A stretch of DNA of 64,000 nt from the NCBI GenBank assembly GCA_965112735.1, contig OZ218953.1, positions 248,001 to 312,000 of the forward strand, in the 5' to 3' direction. The position numbers were made by a program, and so were the translations under genes. Shown here piece by piece: positions 11,140 through 21,741 of this stretch. The notes beneath the pieces were generated by a model. That model saw only the letters and a program-made list of their open reading frames with translations. It made no database searches and was not told the DNA's origin. Positions within the stretch are counted from its first letter, which is position 1, and each line of letters opens with the position of its first letter. The stretch comes from Phaeosaccion multiseriatum. Lineage: Eukaryota; Ochrophyta, other classes.

Positions 11140-12142
11140 GAAGCAGCAGCAGCGGCGGCGGCGGCAAGGGGTGAAAAGGGGCCCGACAGTGGGAGCGCAC
11201 AACGCACAACTCAATGCCGGGGGCGTGCATGGCATGCCTAACTCACCTCCATCCCACGTGTGATATAAGCCCATCCAGTGCCCCACTTCGTGCGTTAGGA
11301 TGCCGCCTGAGGGGGAGGACGGCATGTGGGTCAGAACGAGACGCAAGAACAAAAGCAGATAGATTCCCCATCGTTCTGTTGCTGTCGCTCACCTTCGTCA
11401 TACGCGGCCTCGTACTCTCTACGGCCGGGTAGAGTCCGGTAGTTGATGAGAACCAAGTCCTCAAAGGGCACCGTGGCACTCCCTGAGGGTTGTTATGGAG
11501 AGAAGGGGGCTGAGTGAGCATATGAGAAGTGTGGCAGAGACCAAGACAAAAGACTCGCAGGCACTCACCCGGCTTGTTGACAGTCACGCCCAGGTAGTCC
11601 AGGTCCTTCACAATCACGTTCAGCACGTGCCCCGGCGTTACCGTATTGCCCACATTGAACCGCCCTAACGAGTCCAATTCTGCCGCCGCGCTGAAAGCGG
11701 CGTCATCTGCGACGCGGTACGTCTCTAGCAGATTGAAGGAGAAAATGCCCGCAAAATCCGCGTTCAGCACGGCCACCTGGTCAGCAATCTCCTGCGCGCT
11801 CACCCATCCCAGCTGTCCATCGCTGGCCGTGACGGCGTGGATGTTGAGATCGACCTGAATCGATGACTGCAGCTGCCTATTGTTTGACTCCCTGTTGGCG
11901 CTCTTCCGATAGGTTTGGTACTCCTCCATCTGCCTCATTTCCTGCTCGCGCTCTTCCGCACTCGCTGGCCTGAAGTTGCAGATGGTGCTCTCTGGTGCCT
12001 GCCCCTCCCGCTGGAAGAAAAAATCTGAGCTTTCGCGGAAGGCCCCCAGGTGGTGCTGCACCTCGCGATGCCCTGCTACTCCCGAGAGCGGCCCCCCTGC
12101 GGCCACCACCACAGAGAACAAACATTCAAGCCGTCTCTTCAT
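6680..12142 (-). CDS. secreted M43 (pappalysin-type) metalloprotease with Pro/Thr-rich stalk
   Basis: Eighteen exons give 872 residues in one frame. Catalytic exons: 12142-11569, 11482-11393, 11306-11247, 11071-10881, 10796-10701. Stalk exons: 10468-10421, 10289-10266, 10093-10022, 9810-9739, 9470-9327, 9121-9050, 8819-8652, 8487-8320, 8159-7812, 7671-7561, 7370-7299, 7161-7099. Final exon: 6925-6680. The start at 12142 gives a signal-peptide-like MKRRLECLFSVVVAAGG. The zinc site is HEVGHWMGLYH (His227, His231, His237; catalytic Glu228), with the Met-turn NHMDYS (Met290), both typical of M43. VLINYRTLPG and SKFTPGQ are further family landmarks. Residues 338-791 are tandem PPTxxPT repeats, probably an O-glycosylated stalk. 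The tail (792-872) has no visible membrane anchor. An alternative start at 12175 adds 11 residues. A TATA-like TATAAAAAGG lies on the minus strand near 12319-12310. Confidence 0.85.
7299..10508 (-). repeat. tandem duplicated exon-intron units of the protease stalk
   Basis: Twelve small exons (24-348 bp, all multiples of 3, all phase 0 on both sides) from 10468 down to 7099 code PPT-type repeats. The intron sequence just upstream of many exons is also conserved: copies of GAGGCACRTCAAGGYGTTA (plus-strand reading) occur near 9149, 9490, 9832, 10110, 10310 and 10488. Exons 8819-8652 and 8487-8320 are near-identical 168 bp copies with related introns. The units therefore spread by duplication of exon plus flanking intron. 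Some introns carry (CA)n, or GTGA/GAGT runs such as 8229-8262 and 8575-8604. Confidence 0.85.
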
Positions 12143-12830
12143 TGGCGTGGGCAGCGTCCGCCGCCGCAGCGGCACGTTCCTTGTGCAGCTCGTACTTTCG
12201 CTGCCTCCCGCTCATCGAACGCCCTTCATCCACGTCGAATCTTTGCTGTCTCCCTGTTCCTCCTAAGTGCAGCCTTCTTGCCTTGCGCCGCAGAAGCTGC
12301 TATCGTCCTTTTTATACCTCGTGGTACGACGTGTGGTGTGGTTCATCATCTCGATCCATTCTCTCAAAGCAAGCGACTTAGAAAGGAAAAATGAATTGTT
12401 TTCGGAATTCTCCGCACCACTAAACGTGGCCTGACGCTCGATAGTATCGGGAATGCCGGTCACTGCGTATGATAGGCGGAGTGTGGTGTGGTGAGCAGTG
12501 GGGAGACGGCCCCAGACACGCCTAGCGGCCTAGCTACGCCTATTTTGGGAAGAGAGAGGGCGGCGACGCCCCCCCCCTATTTCCCGCCTATTCATAGAAT
12601 TTCTAGGCCGCCGCTATGTATGAAGGACCCCAACTGACAACGGCAATCCGGATTCGAACATGCCCTTTTTCCCTCTATTTTTTTTTCTATGCTCTAGGCC
12701 CTAGGCCGAGCGGCCTACGCCCGCTCTAGGCCTAGGCCGGCGGCCGTTGGCCGCTCTAGGGCGGCCATTTTTTCTCCCTAGGCCGGCGGTTCTAGGCCTA
12801 GGCCTCGACCTATCTGATTAGTAATTAGCT
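12143..12830. other. protease 5' flank and GGCCTA-rich repeats
   Basis: The first about 300 bp upstream of the protease start is ordinary sequence with a TATA-like site near 12310-12319. From about 12540 onward the sequence becomes rich in palindromic AGGCCTAGGCC / GGCCGGCGGCC words. No coding signal or tRNA was found. Confidence 0.5.
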
Positions 12831-14036
12831 ACGGCCGGCCGGCGCAGCCGGCCTGATTACTGATTATGACCGGCGCCAGCCGGCCTGAGTACTGATTATG
12901 CGCCAGCCGGGTGCTGATTACTGATTACGGCCGGCGCACACCGTAATCTTGTCCAGGGTCGAAGGGGAGGGAGGGAGGGAAGGAGGGAGGGAGGGAGGGA
13001 GGGAAGGAGGGAGGGAGGGAGGGAGGGAGAGAGGGAGGGAGGAAGGGAGGGAGGGAGGGAGGGAGGGAGGGAGGGAGGGAGGGAGGGAGGGAGGGAGGGA
13101 GGGAGGGAGGGAGGGAGGGAGGGAGGGAGGGAGGGAGGGAGGGAGGGAGGGAGGGAGGGAGGGAGGGAGGGAGGGAGGGAGGGAGGGAGGGAGGGAGGGA
13201 GGGAGGGAGGGAGGGAGGGAGGGAGGGAGGGAGGGAGGGAGGGAGGGAGGGAGGGAGGGAGGGAGGGAGGGAGGGAGGGAGGGAGGGAGGGAGGGAGGGA
13301 GGGAGGGAGGGAGGGAGGGAGGGAGGGAGGGAGGGAGGGAGGGAGGGAGGGAGGGAGGGAGGGAGGGAGGGAGGGAGGGAGGGAGGGAGGGAGGGAGGGA
13401 GGGAGGGAGGGAGGGAGGGAGGGAGGGAGGGAGGGAGGGAGGGAGGGAGGGAGGGAGGGAGGGAGGGAGGGAGGGAGGGAGGGAGGGAGGGAGGGAGGGA
13501 GGGAGGGAGGGAGGGAGGGAGGGAGGGAGGGAGGGAGGGAGGGAGGGAGGGAGGGAGGGAGGGAGGGAGGGAGGGAGGGAGGGAGGGAGGGAGGGAGGGA
13601 GGGAGGGAGGGAGGGAGGGAGGGAGGGAGGGAGGGAGGGAGGGAGGGAGGGAGGGAGGGAGGGAGGGAGGGAGGGAGGGAGGGAGGGAGGGAGGGAGGGA
13701 GGGAGGGAGGGAGGGAGGGAGGGAGGGAGGGAGGGAGGGAGGGAGGGAGGGAGGGAGGGAGGGAGGGAGGGAGGGAGGGAGGGAGGGAGGGAGGGAGGGA
13801 GGGAGGGAGGGAGGGAGGGAGGGAGGGAGGGAGGGAGGGAGTCGACCCTGGACAAGATCATCTGATTCTGATTACGGCCGGCGCAGCCGGCCTGATTACT
13901 GATTATGACCGGCGCCAGCCGGTCTGGTTGCTTACAGCCGGTGACCAGCCGGCCTGATTACTGATTTTGCGCCGGCCGGGGGCTGATTACTGGTTACGGC
14001 CGGCGCACACCGTAATCTTGTCCAGGGTCGATAGGC
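12831..14036. repeat. palindromic satellite-like modules flanking the GGGA array
   Basis: Variants of CGGCCTGATTACTGATTATG followed by the palindrome-like CCGGCGCCAGCCGG recur at about 12840-12940 and 13870-14000. A 50 bp word ending CCGTAATCTTGTCCAGGGTC occurs in direct orientation at about 12911-12960 and 13980-14030. CTTGTCCAGGGTCGA (12948-12962) also occurs inverted at the far side of the array (TCGACCCTGGACAAG, 13842-13856), so the array is bounded by inverted 15-mers. The function is unknown. Confidence 0.75.
12963..13840. repeat. (GGGA)n tandem array, about 0.88 kb
   Basis: An all-purine plus strand made of GGGA units. The first about 80 bp has a few variants (GGAAGG, GAGAGAGG). From about 13045 to 13840 it appears perfect, roughly 199 units. 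G3 runs separated by single A residues are an ideal intramolecular G-quadruplex pattern, and the purine/pyrimidine asymmetry also allows triplex formation. The long open frames on both strands ([16 protein letters not shown]) are artefacts of the repeat. The true length may differ, because such arrays collapse in assemblies. Confidence 0.95.
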
Positions 14037-14433
14037 CTAGGCCGGGGGGGCTGCGCCAAAAATAGGCCTAGGCCGGGGACCTGCGGCCCCCTCTAGGCCT
14101 AGGCCGGGGGCCTGCGGCCCCCCTAGGCCGGCCAAATTTCGTCTCTAGGCCTAGGCTTCTAGGCCAGTCTGGAGCCGATGATTCGTGTTGTCTCTTTCCG
14201 CCTCGCCTGGATGCCCTGCCTCCGAGGAGTGCATGCCCAGGCCTACAGGCATGCTGCTATGCTGCTGCCACTGGATGCTGCTGCCACTGGCTGGGCGACC
14301 CCACGCACGCGCCCACGGTCACCGGGAGGCTGCCCTAGCTAGAGGCTGCCTAACCAGGCCGCGTAGGACTAAAAAGTGAGCGGCCTACGATAGGTGGCTG
14401 GTACGGCTAAAAGTCTATTGTATTAGAATTGAT
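14037..14433. other. GGCCTA-rich repeat and P5CS 3' flank
   Basis: Continuation of CTAGGCCTAGGCCGGGGG-type repeats to about 14165, then ordinary sequence down to the stop of the synthase gene. No gene is seen. Confidence 0.5.
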
Positions 14434-17400
14434 TCAAATTCCGTTCTCCAGCTCCAGCTTGTGGTGCGTGTAGGTGTGGCCCTCCGTCTTTCCCATGCCG
14501 TCCACAGTGTGGCACGAGTCGGAGCGCAGTACCCACTTGGTGGTAAGCAGGCCCTCCACACCCACGGGCCCTCTGGCGTGAATCCTCCCTGTGGAGATGC
14601 CCACCTCTGCCCCGAGCCCGAAGCGGAAACCGTCGCTGAAGCGCGTGCTGGCGTTGTGGAACACGCAGGCGGCGTCCACTGTCTGCAAAAAGTGGTCCGC
14701 GGCGGCTTGGTCCTCTGTGACGATGGCCTCTGTGTGGCCGCTGCCGAACTTGTGTATGTGCGCGATGGCCTCCTCGGCACTGCCCACCACCTCCAAGCTG
14801 ACGCCAAAGTCGCCGTACTCCGTCTTGAACGAGGTGGGGTCTGCGCTGCCTAGCGAGGGCACCAGGCCGAACGACAAGGCCCTGGGCCCTCCGTTGAGCT
14901 GCACGCCCGCCAGATTGAGGCGCGTGAGTAAGTTGGACATGAGTTCTCCCCCCAGCAGCGACTGCGGCCGGCAGACCGGGGCACAGAGAGGCAAATTCGG
15001 GCGGGGGTCGGTTAGTAGACAGCGGAAGCTCTTCCACAGCGCTTTTCCTCTCCTGTTACCTCGTGTATGAGAATGGTCTCGCAGGCGTTGCAAGCAGCCG
15101 GGTAGTTGGTCTTGGAATCCACCGTAATCGCCGCCGCCTGAACAAAAAGGGGGGCGAGCGGGGGCACGTGCTAAACTTAACGTCTGCCTCACTAACAGAG
15201 AAAGGACAGCATAGCACACAAAAAACATGACGTACTTTCTCACTGTCCGCGTCCTTGTCAATATACACATGGCAGATGCCCTCTGCGTGCCCCATGACGG
15301 GGATCTTGGTGCCCTCCTTGATGCTCGTCACCAGCGCTCCGCTGCCGCGCGGGATGACGAGGTCGATGACGTCATCGAGCTTGAGCAGCGCTCCGATGGC
15401 GCTGCGCGTGGTGATGAGTCCGATGGCACTTCGCGGCACGCGGCCCTTGCTGGCCTCATGCACGGCGTCCACGATGATGCCGTGCAGGGCCCTGTTGCTG
15501 TTCACGGCCTCCTTGCCGCCCTTGAGCAGCAGGCCGTTGCCGCTCCTCAGAGCCAGGGACGCAATCTGCCGCACACAACAAAAGGCGGCGACCAATGTCA
15601 GACAAAACGCCCCGCTGGCTGCTGCTGGACAGATCAACCAGATAGACAGACAAGGCAGACAGACTGTGCGCACCTGCGGAAGAGAGTCCGGGCGGCTCTC
15701 GAAGATGATGAGCAGCACGCCGATGGGCACCGTGACCTGCTTGAGCACTAGGCCCTTGGACACCTCCAGGTTGCTGATGCAGCGCTCCAGGGGCTCGTCC
15801 GTGTCCGCCAGGGACGAAATGCCCTCGGCCAGCGTGGCCAGCTTGGTCGGCGTGAGCGCCAGCCTGTTGAGGAGAGGGGCTGCACGATTGGGGACGGACG
15901 GGACAAGAGATTTGTGCCTCGCTCCCTTCTCCATATCTCTCTTTGTGTGTGTGTGTGTGTGTCCTCCCTCACCTTCCAAGTTGTTGGCCTTGGCTGCGGC
16001 CAGGTCCTTCGCGTTTGCCTGCAGGATTTCGTCCTGTCTGGCCAACAGCTTCTCCGCCACTGCCCGCAGCACGTCGCTCCTCTCGTCGCTGGTCATTGCA
16101 CACAGGGCTCGTCCACCGGCCCTCGCGGCTTCGGCCTGAGCGCGCATCTCTTCCGTTTCTTTGCTCTGCGCTTGATCGTCGGCTGCCGCGGCGGCCAGGC
16201 TCGCCGATGCGGTCATACTACCGAGCGCTGCCGCTGCTGGCGCAGTAGGGGGCGTGGGCTGAGCGAGGAGGGACATGGGGGAGGCCATCAAGGCCTCCGT
16301 CGCGGACTGCTTCTCCTGCTCCTCCTGCAACTCCTCCGCCTCATCCAGAGCTTCCAGATCGGGCGCATTGACGCAAAACAGAGTGCCCACCTGGTCCGGG
16401 CCGTGGTTTGGTTGTTTGCGGGAGGCAGCAATGGTAGTCAGGCAAGTGAGACAAACAATTTTTTGCCACCCCAAGCTCCCTCCAAGGCCTATCTATCATT
16501 GACTACCCCACCCACTTTCTGTCCCGAGAGCACATTCTCGATGGAGTGCGGGTTGTGGCCCGAGGCGATGACGACGGAGGTGACTCCCCCGCCCACCGCC
16601 CGCCGCGCCGCCTTGATCTTGGCCTCCATTCCGCCGCGTCCGCTCGCGCTCTTGGCACCAATCTCTATTCTCGTTGCACCCGTGAAGGTGTGCACCACCT
16701 GCGTTGTTGAGCCAAAGCCAAAGTGTCAATAGTGCCAACGTATCCTCTCCATTCTCAGATTGAATCTAACCTTGGCCTCAGGCATGGAGGGGTGGCGGTC
16801 GTAGACGCCCTCCACGTCCGTGAGCAAGATCATGAGCTGGCAGTTGAGCTGCTCCGCCACCAGCGCGGCCAGCCCGTCGTTGTCGCTAAAGTGCCCCCCA
16901 TCGTCGTAGCCCTCGTTGCCAGACACGGCGTCGTTCTCGTTGAGGATGGGGATGATACCCATCTTCAGCATGGTGCTGATGGTGTGGCGCAAGTTACGTC
17001 GGCGCGCAGGAGTCCGAAAGTCGAACTCTGTCACAAGAATCTGAGCCATACATTTTGTAGGGAGTAGCGGAGTAGGGTTGGTTGGGATTTGTGCTCCACT
17101 CCTCCCCGCCCCGCCCCACAGCCACAAGTACCTGGCTGGTGGCAACGTCGCACTGCGAGAAGAGCGTGTCGTAGAGGCTCATGAGGCCCAGCTGCCCCGC
17201 CGCTGCGCAGGACGAGTCGTAGCTCCGCACGCCCTGGCGGCCGCTGCCCTCCTTCATGAGCGTGAGCGTGTCCAGCCCGTCCAGCACCTTGCCCATGCTC
17301 GTGTTCAGCATACTCTGCGCCCCCAAAACAAGCCCACAAGCGGCAGCGCGTCAAGCAGAATCACCGCCTGCCGAGGAGGGCGTGCGCAGGCGCTCCGCTC

Positions 17401-17719
17401 ACGTTCAGACCCCCCCACGTACCTGCTTCTTGAGCATTTGGCGCCCGATGCCCATGGCGCCACTGGACACCAAAATCACCTCCTTGCCGTGCCTCTTGAG
17501 CCACGCGCATTGCTCCACGATGGCGCCCAGCCTGTGCAGACTGGGATACCCCCGCGCATCCGTGACCACGCCCGTCCCGGCCTTCACCACCACGCGGTGC
17601 GCCATGGTCACATTCTTCCGGCTCTCTGCGGATTGCCCTGTTTTCACAGAGGTCCGCAGGGGCATGGGGAAGAGGATGGGAGATTCGGGATTCATGGGCT
17701 GCATGACACATAAACACAA
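14434..17719 (-). CDS. P5CS: delta-1-pyrroline-5-carboxylate synthase (glutamate 5-kinase + gamma-glutamyl phosphate reductase)
   Basis: Nine exons (17719-17423, 17314-17132, 17040-16771, 16698-16516, 16390-15973, 15879-15674, 15565-15236, 15137-15060, 14961-14434) join to 830 residues; plant and animal enzymes have about 720-795. It catalyses the first two steps of proline synthesis from glutamate using ATP and NADPH. The N-terminal kinase shows VVVKAGTGVVTDARG, VILVSSGAMGIGRQ, IIPILNENDAVS and SGGRGGMEAKI-type motifs (here SGRGGMEAKIKAARRAVGGG). The reductase shows VLLIIFESRPDSLPQ, GNGLLLKGGKEAVNSNRAL, LVIPRGSGALV and the catalytic-Cys segment NYPAACNACETILIHE (Cys about 645). An Ala/Glu-rich linker of roughly 80 residues between the domains is longer than usual. 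The start is uncertain: Met codons within the first 40 residues also fit. TATA-like words lie near 17867-17880. Confidence 0.92.
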
Positions 17720-18561
17720 CTGGATGATGTGTGGAGCGCGCCAACACGAACGCGCTCATGTTCAATTTGTAAGTCAATGAAAGTCGACCTCGATACTCAG
17801 CCTTCGAGCTCTCTCTTCGACTCTCTATCAACGCAGTGCTTTGCACCAAGGGAAATGATGTGTTTTTATGTTTTTATATGCTCAGTCCCGTGCGTCTACA
17901 ATCTGCACCATCTTATTGGGCTCGACGCCACATGCCCTACACGCGCACGGGAGCGGGCAAACACTCGGCCCCAGGCACGTCCAGCCATAGGCTCCAGGCC
18001 GTCATCTTTGAGCCCTGCGCCGCCTGCCCTGAGCCGCCTGCCCTAGCCGCTGGGCAAGTCTGCGGCCGGACACATTCCTGAGAACCGCCACACGTCAGTC
18101 CGGAGGCCGCCACTGATATGCGCAGCTGGCTTCTGAGTTCAGGCAGGAGGCCGCCTCTGGCTCCTGGCTTCTGAGGCTTGGGGGAAAGAGAGAGAAAGCT
18201 TGCCTGGGACGGAGCGCAGTATCATTGCGACGGTGCAAAGTCAAGAGGCTGACGCACGCCTGTTCTGCTGCTGTTTCTCTGACGAGCCATCCCTGCGGGG
18301 GTGCGAAGTGAAGTGTCCGTATTTCCTCTCGTGGGGGGACTGGTGATGGCGCTCTCCCCATGCTCGCCTCAGTCTCGACCCCTCACGTGCTTCTGCGGGC
18401 CCCGTAGCATACTATTGCCCGGTAGCAAGTAGCAGGCCGGCTGGCGCCGCAAGTAAGTGGCAGATAGGACGAAGGTCCATCCCTCTCGCACTGAAAATGC
18501 TGCACTCACGATGAATCTTTCACTCATGCGATGAATCTTTCAAAGCCCTTTAGGCCTCCGC
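17720..18561. other. intergenic, P5CS upstream region
   Basis: No convincing coding frame on either strand. It holds the presumed P5CS promoter (AT-richer stretch 17855-17930, with TTTTTATATG) and the 3' flank of the LTO1 gene. Short GCCGGCTGG-like words near 18430-18450 and 18140-18170 are weakly repeat-like. Confidence 0.5.
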
Positions 18562-19084
18562 TCAGAAGGAAAGGGGCTCTGACGCGGCTTTCCCAAGCCC
18601 TTGCGGGTCAAAACTGAACCTAGGCAGGCCAATGAGTGTGGTCACCGTCTTGAACTTGCCCTTCAACGTCTCGAACGAAAGCATCACGTCAGCATCCTGG
18701 CTATTGATACGTGGAACCTGAGAAGCATGCTGCACTACTCCATCCATGCCCTTTACGGCCTTGGGAGGGAAAGTTCCGGGGTCTGTGACAAAAGAAACAG
18801 AAACCAGCAAGTCAGCTCCTTCCTTCCCCGCCCCCCTCCTATCTGTCTCTAGGCAATGCGATACCATCAACTCTCTTCCCCCCGCCGCACTCACGTCCGC
18901 TTTCGATGGCCAGCCATGTGGCGCAGCACCCCTCGTAGAACGCCGCTTCCGTTGCCAGTTCGTAGCCCTTGCTCTCCCCCCAGCCTCGGGCTTGGCCCCT
19001 GCCCTTCGCCCGCCCGCTTGCGAATCCTTCCTCCCTGCCCTTCTCTGCCGCCACAGAGTCCAGATCCAGTATAGAGTCGAACAT
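18562..19084 (-). CDS. LTO1: LTO1/ORAOV1 homologue (Yae1 family)
   Basis: Two exons, 19084-18895 and 18782-18562, join (phase 1) to 136 residues, the same size as human ORAOV1 (about 137). The N-terminal half carries the deca-GX3 pattern of the Yae1/LTO1 family, with Gly every four residues: EEGFASGRAKGRGQARGWGE, then KGYELATEAAFYEGC. The C-terminus LSFETLKGKFKTV ... FDPQ matches the KLKGKFK...L segment typical of LTO1. Known role: with Yae1 it forms an adaptor that brings the cytosolic iron-sulfur assembly machinery to the ABC protein Rli1/ABCE1, needed for ribosome recycling. The usual C-terminal Trp-type targeting signal is not evident here. The gene is divergent with the methyltransferase gene, starts 144 bp apart. 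Confidence 0.82.
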
Positions 19085-19228
19085 ACCTGCTTGCTTGTAT
19101 TTCCTTTCTCACGAGACCACTTTACTATTAGCCATTGGGGGATATATTGTGTTTGTAAAGATGGAAGAGAGAAAAGAAGAAGACTTCTTGGGCTTTGCTC
19201 TGGAGGAGCGAGTGGCCCACGCCAAGGC
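19085..19228. promoter_or_regulatory. putative bidirectional promoter (LTO1 / GAMT-like)
   Basis: A 144 bp gap between divergent starts. It contains an inverted CCAAT box (CCATTGGGG, 19132-19140) and a TATA-like GATATATTG just after it. No other element was recognised. Confidence 0.4.
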
Positions 19229-20389
19229 ATGCTCACTCACGCAGCGGATGAGAATGGGCGAGAGATCTTGTACATGGGCGATGAACAAGCTCCTTACACT
19301 GGGGACAACAGGATCGTCATGATGGAGTGGGAGAAGCCCTACATGTGAGTTGATGAGGGGGTGGGAGGGTCGGAGGGGAGGACGGGAGAGTGTCGTCAAA
19401 TAGAGCGGGAGACACACCTATTGTCAGCTGGCAAGAGAGGCCAGATGAACGGCCCCAACCCCCGCCAACCCACCCTTCCCTTCTTCCCTTCCTTTGACCG
19501 GCTCACACCACACCCAGGGAGAGGCTGGTCGAGGCTGCGATGATTACACGCGAGAGTGACGTGTTGGAGATAGGGTGAGATTGGGTAGGGGACTTGGGGC
19601 GTCGTTAGTGTTGCTTTGTCTTTCTCCTCCTCCTCCCCTCCTTCTGTGTCCCTCCCTTCTTCCTGTCCTTCCTCACTCCTTTCCCGTGCACGTATTATTT
19701 GTTGCCTCAGGTACGGGCTGGGTTATTCCGCGGCTGCCATCCAGCGACAGCGACCGGCCTCGCACACCATCATCGAATGTGATGCGACTGTATTGGTGTC
19801 TCTCAAGAGATGGGCATTGCTGCAGGAGGAGGAGAGGGGGCAAAAGGTCATTGTAGTCGAGGGCTTCTGGCAGCAGCAGCTTCCCGGCCTGGCCGACTCG
19901 TCCTTCTCTGTGGCTTTCTTCGACGACTTCCCCCTGTCGTACAAGGAAGAGCAGCAGATGAGCAGCAGCAGCAGCAGCACGGACGCTCAATCTCCAGGCG
20001 CGACGCGCTGGCGAGATTTTGTCACTGCGTGCGTGCCCAAGCTGAGGCAGGAGGGGAGAATCACGGGTTACATGGCCACCCCTCTCGACGCGTCCTTACG
20101 GTCAATCCCAAGGATCGAGGTAACTCAGCTGCAGCCGTTTGCCGTGTCGCCGTCAGACAACTGTGGCTACTACCCTTGGTCGCACGCCTGCGTGCCTATT
20201 CTCAAGGTTCTCGCCAAGCCGGACGGGCACTCCTCAGGAGAAGGGGGAAGAGGAGGAAAGAGAAATGCTGCGGAGGCTCCAGAGGACCCCGCAAGACGCC
20301 AGCGACGAAAGCTCCTCCACGCACTTGTAGTGGAGAAGCTCATGGGAAAGGGCGAGGAGGTGCTTTTCGAGGCCACAGCTCCATCATAG
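19229..20389 (+). CDS. SAM-dependent methyltransferase, guanidinoacetate methyltransferase-like (GAMT/RMT2 type)
   Basis: Three exons (19229-19344, 19518-19574, 19711-20389) join to 283 residues. Key segments: VMMEWEKPYMERLVEAA, as in GAMT and the related RMT2 arginine methyltransferase; motif I EIGYGLGYSAAAIQ (residues 56 onward); the acidic post-motif HTIIECDATV; VIVVEGFWQQQLPGL; and FSVAFFDDFPLSYKEE, where GAMT has a D-T-Y-P or D-D-F-P motif. The C-terminal part has NCGYYPWSHACVPILKV and then a basic tail (ARRQRRK). GAMT makes creatine from guanidinoacetate; whether this protein does so or methylates a protein arginine or another guanidino group cannot be told. The start at 19229 is chosen because it precedes the conserved block; upstream frames do not fit. 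Confidence 0.75.
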
Positions 20390-21741
20390 GGTAAGATGGA
20401 ATCAAAGGGAAGCCACCACCCCTCTATGCGATGCGTGCAAGACCGTCGGTTTGTTAAACTGTGATTCTGTCTGCTTCAACGGAGTGCATCCTCTGAGCGC
20501 ACCGCAAGCCCCCGGTGCCCGCTCAGAGGATACCCCGCGGGGTAAATGACGCGCCAAGAGTAACGCAGCTTACAACTGTACTGACCGCTTTTGACTGGTT
20601 TGGTTGAGTAGTGCCAACGCAGACAGATACCGATCAGACAACTCCTCATTGCGATGACGACGAGTGAAACTGATAAGTTGTCGTTCTCCCCCCAAACACC
20701 TCTTCCACCTGACGTGCTTCCTGTGCGATTGGGCCAGGCCCTTGACACGCAGCGGAGTGTGCCCACAAGGCCGCCGGGCGTGAGGGCATGATGGGCTTGG
20801 AGGGATGTGACTCCCGTTGTCTGTCTGTCAGCACGACAGAAAGGAAGGAAGACCGCCATGGCCAGTAAGGTCCAACGACAACGGCCTCCAACACGTGGCT
20901 GTTGCTAAGTGTGGAGGTCTCGGTACACCATCAGCTGCTGTTGACTTGTATTACAGCAGCCGCTGCCCCGCTCGACTTGACCAAGTACTTCGTCAAACCC
21001 AGTGCCTTCACCCACACTTATGGGCCACCGGACATCGTGAGGGACTGGGAGCTGATCTGATGGTCTCCAAGATAAGCATCGAGCATTTGGCCCAATTGCT
21101 CCTGTCACTCTCGGTGGTGGCCTGATGGCTGGACTTCTGCAGCAGCAGGGTTTCCCCCCAGCGCACTCACTGGACTTGTTACAGAATGGAGAGGGCGGGC
21201 GTCCGACGCGGTGGGTGGCTTGGTGGACAAGGGCGGGCTCGGGCTCGGCTCGGGAGAGGGCTTGGGGATCAGGGTGCCATTGTGCCCGGTGCGAAGGCGG
21301 GTGAGGGCCAGGGTGAGGCCCGTCCACTTACGCGATAGGCCCATGGCAGGTACAGGACCGCCCACAGACTCCAATGTGCAGGGTGGCTCACAGAGTCCAA
21401 TGCCAGGAGAGCTGACGTGCACGGCACCGAGGATTGAGCATGTTTGCTATAGTTGGTGCAAAGGAAAAATCAGTTCACCCTCTCTTCTCCGACTCCCTCT
21501 TCCTATGGGTATAAAATTTTCCTCTCCTTGTGGGCTCACCCCGGCTGTGAGAGTGGGGAGGACATACGAGAGTAGGGCGCCGCCATGCCCATTCCCTCCC
21601 ATGAGCTTCTTTTGTCAGTCAGATCAGCCCCTCTAAAGAGCACTGACGGGTTAAAGCTGTACAATACAGGGATACATTGATTTTAAACATACATTGCTAG
21701 CCGTTGTGCTGCTGCTGTTGGTGCTTCTGCACTGCCCAGCC
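20390..21741. other. 1.35 kb gap between convergent genes
   Basis: Several open frames of 100-140 codons exist on both strands, but none shows a recognisable domain, splice-consistent extension or compositional support. It is presumably the 3' flanks of the methyltransferase and RAD23 genes, or it may hold an unrecognised non-coding RNA. Nothing specific is called. Confidence 0.4.

Noticed and set aside
12640-12660. tRNA B-box-like word (GGATTCGAACA)
   Set aside because: No matching A box, acceptor stem or cloverleaf could be drawn around it.
12896-13902. Open frames of about 320 codons on both strands (GGRE and LPPS repeats)
   Set aside because: They are created entirely by the GGGA tetranucleotide array, which has no stops in these frames, and have no non-repeat content.
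20476-20859. 127-codon minus-strand frame
   Set aside because: No recognisable domain, no splice-consistent extension, and composition like the surrounding non-coding sequence.
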